Source of the DNA: Coptis chinensis
Taxonomy: Eukaryota > Streptophyta > Magnoliopsida > Ranunculales > Ranunculaceae
Assembly: GCA_015680905.1 (NCBI GenBank)
Contig: CM027381.1
Coordinates: 88,003,501 to 88,067,500, forward strand
Reading direction: 5' to 3'
DNA: 64,000 bases
The position numbers and the translations under genes are program-made. Shown here in pieces: positions 59,088-64,000 of this stretch (positions are counted from its first letter, which is position 1; every line of letters begins with the position of its first letter). Below the pieces are notes generated by a model. It saw only the letters and a list, made by a program, of their open reading frames with translations. It searched no databases and was not told the DNA's origin.

Positions 59088-59550
59088 TGAGGTGACAAGC
59101 ATGACGCGGTTAGTTTCAGGAACCGCGATTGCCGAAGGAAACATAACTTTCACTCCGAAAGACTTGGAATCAGTGACTTCGCCGCATGAAGATGCGTTGG
59201 TGATTACCATAGCAATGAGTAATTATCTAGTGAAGCGAGTGTTGATAGACTGCGGAAGTTCAGTAGACATGTTGTTCATAGGGGCCATGGAAGAAATGAA
59301 TATAGATAGGGATCAGTTGAGGGTTTCTCAGACTAATTTGTATGGCTTCAATGGAAGCATGACAAAGCCTATGGGGGAAATAACGTTGCCAGTAACAGCA
59401 GGTCCGACGACGGTATTCACCAGATTTATGGTGGTAGATACGGGGTCCCAGTATAATGCCATTCTAGGGAGAAGATGGATTCATGAAATGAAGGCTATTC
59501 CGTCGACCTATTATCAGGTGATCCGCTTCCCCGCGGGGTGTACGAAATAA
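59065..59550 (+). pseudogene. gypsy aspartic protease
   Basis: Overlaps the end of gag by 23 bases in a different frame. Active-site motif is VLIDCGSSVDMLF (DCGSS, as in many Tat elements, where others have DTGSS). A second conserved region FMVVDTGSQYNAILGRRWIH follows. The frame closes at 59550, before RT. Confidence 0.75.
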
Positions 59551-59686
59551 AGGGGGATCAGGTCGCGGCTCAGAATATACACCAAGTGACGGTAAAAGTA
59601 TGGTTCGTGGAATAGGGGGTGAAAAGCCGACGAATGACAAGGGAGAAGCGTAGCAATTACGAGAAGCGAAGCAAGATCAAGGATCG

Positions 59687-60922
59687 ATGCGAAGTCTCAT
59701 CGAGGCCAAAAACTCGGATGAAATTGACATCGTGAACACAAAGTGGGAGGAAGAAAAATTTACTTCCGGTTGGGTCGGATTTGCCAAAAGAGTGGAAATT
59801 CAAACCGATACAATTATTAGCGAGAGAATGTTGACATATTTGCTTGGGCGATTGAAGATATCACAGGGAATATATCCAGAGTTAAACTTGCTATCACTTA
59901 CACATGAAGGAGGGTGCGAAGCCTATAAGACAGAAAAATGAGAAGCGTAAAGACCCAAATATCGCGGAAGGGATTCGCGAAAGAAGTTATACACGGCTTA
60001 GGGATGCGGGTATAATCGAGGGGCGTAGGATGTAATGGAGTGGCTGTCCAACGTGGTCGCGGTTCCAAAAAGAATGGCAAGGTTCAGTATGTGTGTGGAC
60101 TTCTGAGGCGTAAATAAAGAGTGTCCCAAAGATCAAGTATCCTATGCCGCCACCGTGGATGAGTTAGTAGACGTAATGTACCGGTTTCAAGATATTCTCT
60201 TTCATGGATGCTTCCATGGGATATAACCAGTCGCGATGTTTGGCCCGGATCAAGAAAAAGACTACATTTGTGGTGGAAGGAGGTACGTATTGTTATACAA
60301 GAATGCCTTTTGGTTTGAAGAATCGCGGGGCTACATTTCAGCGGTTGGGGAAAAATGTTCGAGGACAAGATTAGAAAGGGCATGGAAATATATATTGATG
60401 ATATGGTGGAGAAAAGCATGTCGAAAAGAGGAACATTTGAAGGGTCTCCGGGAAACCTTTCACATCTTCGCGGAAGCATAGTCGGGTCTGAACCCGAAGA
60501 AATGCATATTCGGGGGTATCTTCGGGAAGTTCTTGGGTTATATAGTCAATGTATCGTGGAATAGAGGCCAATCCCGAAAGCGATCGGATCCCTAGTGGAG
60601 ATGCCGTCCCCTCGAGAATGTAAAAGAAGTGCAACGGTTAGCAGGAAGAGTCGCTGCATTGAACAGATTTATTTCTAAATCATCGGACAAATGCAGACCG
60701 TTGTATCGCTTGCTGAGAAAAACGCCATATTTTCGATGGACCACTGAGTGTGAGGAAGCTTTCCAGGAGTTGAAGGTTTATTTAGGGAAAGCCCCTTTGC
60801 TATCACGCGGCGGGAAGGAAGGAGATATTGTATCTCTATTTGGGGGTTTCAGAGTACGCGATAAGTTCAGTTCTTGTGCGTATTGTAGAGAAGATAGAGA
60901 AACCAGTTTATTTTCAGAGTAA
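59687..60922 (+). pseudogene. gypsy reverse transcriptase and first RNase H connection, decayed
   Basis: Pieces in all three frames. EWLSNVVAVPK and MCVDF lie at about 60030-60105; MPFGLKNRGATFQR at about 60304-60345; the RT active site MEIYIDDMVEKSM at about 60380-60420. RVAALNRFISKSSDKCRPLY and PYFRWTTECEEAFQELKVYL follow at 60647-60785. Several one-base indels separate them. Confidence 0.75.
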
Positions 60923-61139
60923 AACCATGCTAGCCGGAGACGTCTGATACAAAGAGAATCGAGAAGTATGCTTTAGCGTTGATGTTCTTTGCATTAAAGT
61001 TGAAGCCCTATTTCGATGCACACTTTCGATGGTAGTGATAACAAATTTGCCACTCAAGCTCTGATTAATCGAAATGGGATTGGCGTGGTTTTGGTGACTC
61101 GACAACAACAAGGCTGGAGTTATCAATGAAACTAGGATT

Positions 61140-61612
61140 CGCGGCTTCAAATAATGAGTCGAATCTGGCGCGGATAGCGAGGTTTGAATATGGCACAGGA
61201 TCTGGGAGTAAGCGAGTTATCGGTGTTCTCGGACTCTAACTTGGTTATTTGTCAGATGAATGGGGGTTTTGTGGCGCGGTGTCCTAGGATGGCACGATAT
61301 TTAGAGGTTCTACGACAAAAAGCCAGTAAGTTCAAAAGGATTCAATTTGCTCATTTGGGCCGCGGTGAGAACAGACATGCTGACGCGTTAGCATTTGTTG
61401 CCGCGGTGCTTCCAGGAACAGAGGGTTGTGCTATTGAAGTAAGAGTTTTGAGCAGGCCTAGTACATCAGAAACTGAGAGTGTGTGTCTCACAATTGAAAA
61501 GGAGATAGGATGGATGACGCCCATTAAAACTTTTCTTATGGGGAGCAGAGATAGAAAATACCAAGGAGAGACGCCCGGATGGAGCGGGTTAGCCAAAGAT
61601 ATGTTTTGTTAG
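61140..61612 (+). pseudogene. gypsy second (archaeal-type) RNase H domain
   Basis: LGVSELSVFSDSNLVICQMN, then RMARYLEVLRQKASKFKRIQ and RGENRHADALAFVAA match the additional RNase H found in Tat/Ogre polyproteins (catalytic Asp in FSDSN and in HADALA). Upstream residues are frame-broken. Confidence 0.7.
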
Positions 61613-61640
61613 ATGGGGATTTGTACAAAAAGAGTTTCAA

Positions 61641-62770
61641 ATGACCACCACTACTAAGATGCATAGAGGGCCAAAGGTGCAAAGAAGTGTTGGCGAGGTA
61701 CATGAAGGTGATTGTGGAAGTCACTCAGCGGGTCGAACCACGACCCATAGATTGATATCGCAGGGATATTTTTGGCCTCATATGAAGAAGGATGCAACAG
61801 AGTATGCAACAACTTGTGAGAAATGCCAAAGGTTTGCACAACTAATCCATTCCCCGGCAGAGCCACTTCATAATGTGTTCAGTCCGTGGCCGTTCGCCAT
61901 GTGGGCACTCGACATAGTAGGGCCTTTGCCCACGGCCAGCGGCAAGAGAAGATTTATGTTGGCCGCCACTGATTATTTCACCAAGTGGGTAGAGGGAGTG
62001 GCACTATAGTAAGTCAAAGAAGAGAATGTGAAGAAGTTCCTCTGGGAGAACATAATATGCAGATTCGGTTTACCCCATACAATCATTGCAGATAATGGAA
62101 CACAATTTACTGGGGGAAAGGTACGTCAATTTCTTCAAGCCTACAAAGTAAAACAGAAGTTCTCGACGCCATATAATCCGGAGGGGAATGGCCAAGCCGA
62201 GGCATCAAACAAAATCATCATGGACAATTTAAAGAAAAAAAAATGGAAGACCGAAAAAAGGAGCGTGGGGTGATGAATTGAATCATGTTTTATGGGCTTA
62301 TCGTTACTACTACACCGCAGACTTCGACGAATGAATCACCATTCGCAATGGCATATGGACTAGAGGCTGTCATACCGGTGGAAATGATAGAGAAAACGAC
62401 AAGAACTAGGGCCGTGGAAAGGGGTCTTAATGAAAATATATTAGCCACTGAGTTGGATATAATGGAGGAAAAAAGAGATACGGCTCGCATACGACTGGAG
62501 GAGTATCATAGACGGTTACAGCGACAATATGATAAACGAGTAAAGCCGCGGGAATTCATGGTTGGGGACTTGGTGCTGTGAAGGGTTACTCCAGCCACTA
62601 AAAAGGAGAATGACGGCAAACTGGGACCCAACTAGGAAGGACCGTATGTCGTGACAGCAAAGGGAAATTCGGGTACTTACAAAATAGAGACTCCGGGAGG
62701 GGTAACGGTGGAGAAACAATGGAATATAAGAATGCTGAAAAAATTCCATGAGAGGAGCAGTGTGTAGCTT
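61641..62770 (+). pseudogene. gypsy integrase
   Basis: The HHCC zinc region includes EVHEGDCGSH and CEKCQRFA. The core has D in MWALDIVGPLPTASGKRRF, D in IIADNGTQFTGGKVRQFLQA, and E in STPYNPEGNGQAEASNKII. Stops lie at 62008 and 62273. The C-terminal part reads SPFAMAYGLEAVIPVEM, QYDKRVKPREFMVGDLVL, then GPYVVTAKGNSGTYKIETPG to about 62765. Disrupted but close to the family consensus. Confidence 0.8.
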
Positions 62771-62892
62771 TCAATGAAACAAGCATCTTTTGTGTAATGT
62801 ATAATGTTATGTGCGGAATTCTAAGTCAATGAAACAAAGATTACATTCCAGACTTAATAGCATGCATAGAAATTAATCAGAGACATCGTAAG

Positions 62893-63180
62893 GGACGAGC
62901 CCTTCGCGGACTGTAAGTCCGAATCAAACTGGGGGCAACCCTGACTAGCTTCACAGCTGTCCAAAGCGCGCGCGGGGGGGACGAGCCCTTCGCGGACTAT
63001 AAGTCCTAATCAAACTGGGGGCAACCCGGACTAGCTTCACAACTATGCAAAGCGAGCGCGGGGGGGAAAGATCCCTTCGCGGACTCTTTGTCCGAATCGA
63101 ACTGGGGGCAACCCTGACTTGCGTAAAACCTATACACATAGTAAAGGCAGGAGGAAGAGAGCCCTTCACTAACAGTGCGT
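62893..63180 (+). repeat. Tandem repeats after gypsy pol, about 87-bp period
   Basis: Three good units and a partial fourth, starting near 62893, 62980, 63066 and 63153. Each has CCCTTCGCGGACT, a small palindrome GGACT..AGTCC, and AACTGGGGGCAACCCTGACT; a GCGCGCGCGGGGGG junction separates units 1 and 2. Located in the 3' untranslated region of the element. Confidence 0.85.
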
Positions 63181-63453
63181 CCAAATAACAAGGGACAATC
63201 ATAGCTAAGGTCCAGCTAACGGAGTTTGGAGATGCAAATGAAAAGGAATTAAGTCAAAGTAACATTTTGATCAATGGCTCCATGCATAACGAAGTTAAAA
63301 TACGTTGTAATTAAAACACAACGACTATTGAATTACATTGCAAAAGGAGCACAAAAGTATTAGCTACAAAAGCCATTGTTTCACAAACACAAAGATAATT
63401 GTTTGACTGTTACAAAACCAAGGCCATCTACAAAGAAAGTAAGCCGACATGTG

Positions 63454-63720
63454 TTACTACTGAGGTACAGTAGTCGGTTCTTCAGGAGAAGTATTTTCAT
63501 CTTCACTGACTGGGATGCTAGCATCTTCATTCGCCTGTACTGGAGAAGGGACCGCGCTGGTGATGGGAGTCGTGACACCAATGGTCGGCGTCTCAACGGC
63601 TTCAGACTGCACAGTTGGTTCTACAAGGGACGATGTCCCTACAACAAGAGGAGGCGGTGGAAGCAATCGGCCGGCAGCGCTAAGCTGATCAAGTTGTTGT
63701 TGCAGTTCGCGTGCGATCTT
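63454..63720 (-). pseudogene. Antisense ORF downstream of gypsy pol
   Basis: The minus strand reads a continuous frame from about 63720: KIARELQQQLDQLSAAGRLL, then PPPPLVVGTSSLVEPTVQSE, and ends with Glu/Pro/Thr/Ser-rich ENTSPEEPTTVPQ before TGA/TAG near 63457. Upstream is closed by TAA in an A run, perhaps a slip. Antisense ORFs at this place are known in Grande/Retand-type Tat elements. Product function unknown; no ATG seen. Confidence 0.5.
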
Positions 63721-64000
63721 TTTTTAGCAAGAGCCCGAAATCGATCCGGCCTCTTGGACGACCTTATCCACGGCTTGCTTTGAGTGGCAAGCCTCTCCGC
63801 CTCTGAGGTCATCCATTTTGAATTGACACCCGCTTACGTAATTGCGGTGTCCGTCCCTCAACTACCCTGGCTCCCTATGAAGCTTGACTGCCTTTGATCC
63901 GGTTCGCGTCCGCCTCCTTCTCCAAATTTGGCGTATCGGCTTTCCACCGTCGGGCGTCGTGTATCTCTGCCGCCCGGCGTCAAATTCTCCACGGTCTTTG

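Larger units (their letters stand above)
57117..64000 (+). mobile_element. Ty3/gypsy retrotransposon of Tat type, frameshifted, right end outside window
   Basis: Domain order on the plus strand is gag, protease, RT, RNase H, second RNase H, integrase, which is Ty3/gypsy. The extra RNase H and the long 3' region with an antisense ORF fit the Tat/Ogre-Retand-Grande group. A PBS-like TGGCGCATTTGCCTGGGG lies at 57561-57578, three bases after ACA, suggesting the 5' LTR ends at about 57557. The start given is approximate. The 3' LTR was not seen before 64000. Base composition is more GC-rich than the surroundings. Confidence 0.75.

Noticed and set aside
62893-63180. CRISPR-like repeat array
   Set aside because: Eukaryotic context, contiguous 87-bp units without unique spacers; these are element 3' tandem repeats.

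Overview
This is nuclear DNA of a flowering plant, most likely a eudicot. The evidence is GT-AG introns, AT-rich intergenic DNA, a plant-type CDC73, GPI-anchored lipid-transfer proteins, and dense plant transposon families (Ty1/copia, Ty3/gypsy of Tat type, MULE, hAT, Cassandra). I could not fix the species from sequence alone. No prokaryotic or organellar genes were seen.

Layout. 1-11.4 kb is gene-poor: a decayed DEAD-box RNA helicase fragment on the minus strand (187-1227), small hAT-type MITEs, a tRNA-like SINE head and a dispersed repeat of about 140 bp. 11.9-22.6 kb is the gene island. It holds CDC73 (three exons, Paf1 complex), two intact GPI-anchored nsLTP genes in divergent orientation (14993-15777 minus, 17046-18162 plus), a tRNA-Ser(GCT), a 3.2-kb non-coding LTR retrotransposon, and a third LTP-like gene cut off by a copia element. 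All CDC73 and LTP exon joins were worked out by reading frame and splice sites.

22.6-64 kb is almost entirely mobile DNA. There is a degenerate copia element (22.56-27.2 kb, minus). A nest of insertions follows: an LTR-like sequence (28661-42821) contains a non-autonomous hAT (29872-42644, 8-bp TSD). The hAT contains an 11.9-kb MULE (30293-42196, perfect 9-bp TSD, TIRs of about 460 bp). The MULE transposase gene is split by a 3.5-kb solo LTR (32372-35870, 5-bp TSD). The MULE also carries a convergent zinc-knuckle/GRF-type gene. Next come a second decayed copia (from 43685), an hAT with a solo LTR inside it (44351-46149), a 3.1-kb solo LTR related to the one in the MULE but inverted (49796-52896), and a Cassandra solo LTR carrying 5S rRNA sequence (52950-53299). 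The only non-mobile candidate here is an unrecognised exon at 53928-54610 (minus). After an hAT MITE (55244-55596), the window ends in a frameshifted Tat-lineage Ty3/gypsy element with gag, protease, RT, two RNase H regions, integrase, 3' tandem repeats and an antisense ORF.

CDC73 works in transcription elongation and chromatin marking. The two LTPGs are predicted cell-surface lipid-binding proteins. The rest records layered transposon insertions whose order can be read from exact target-site duplications.
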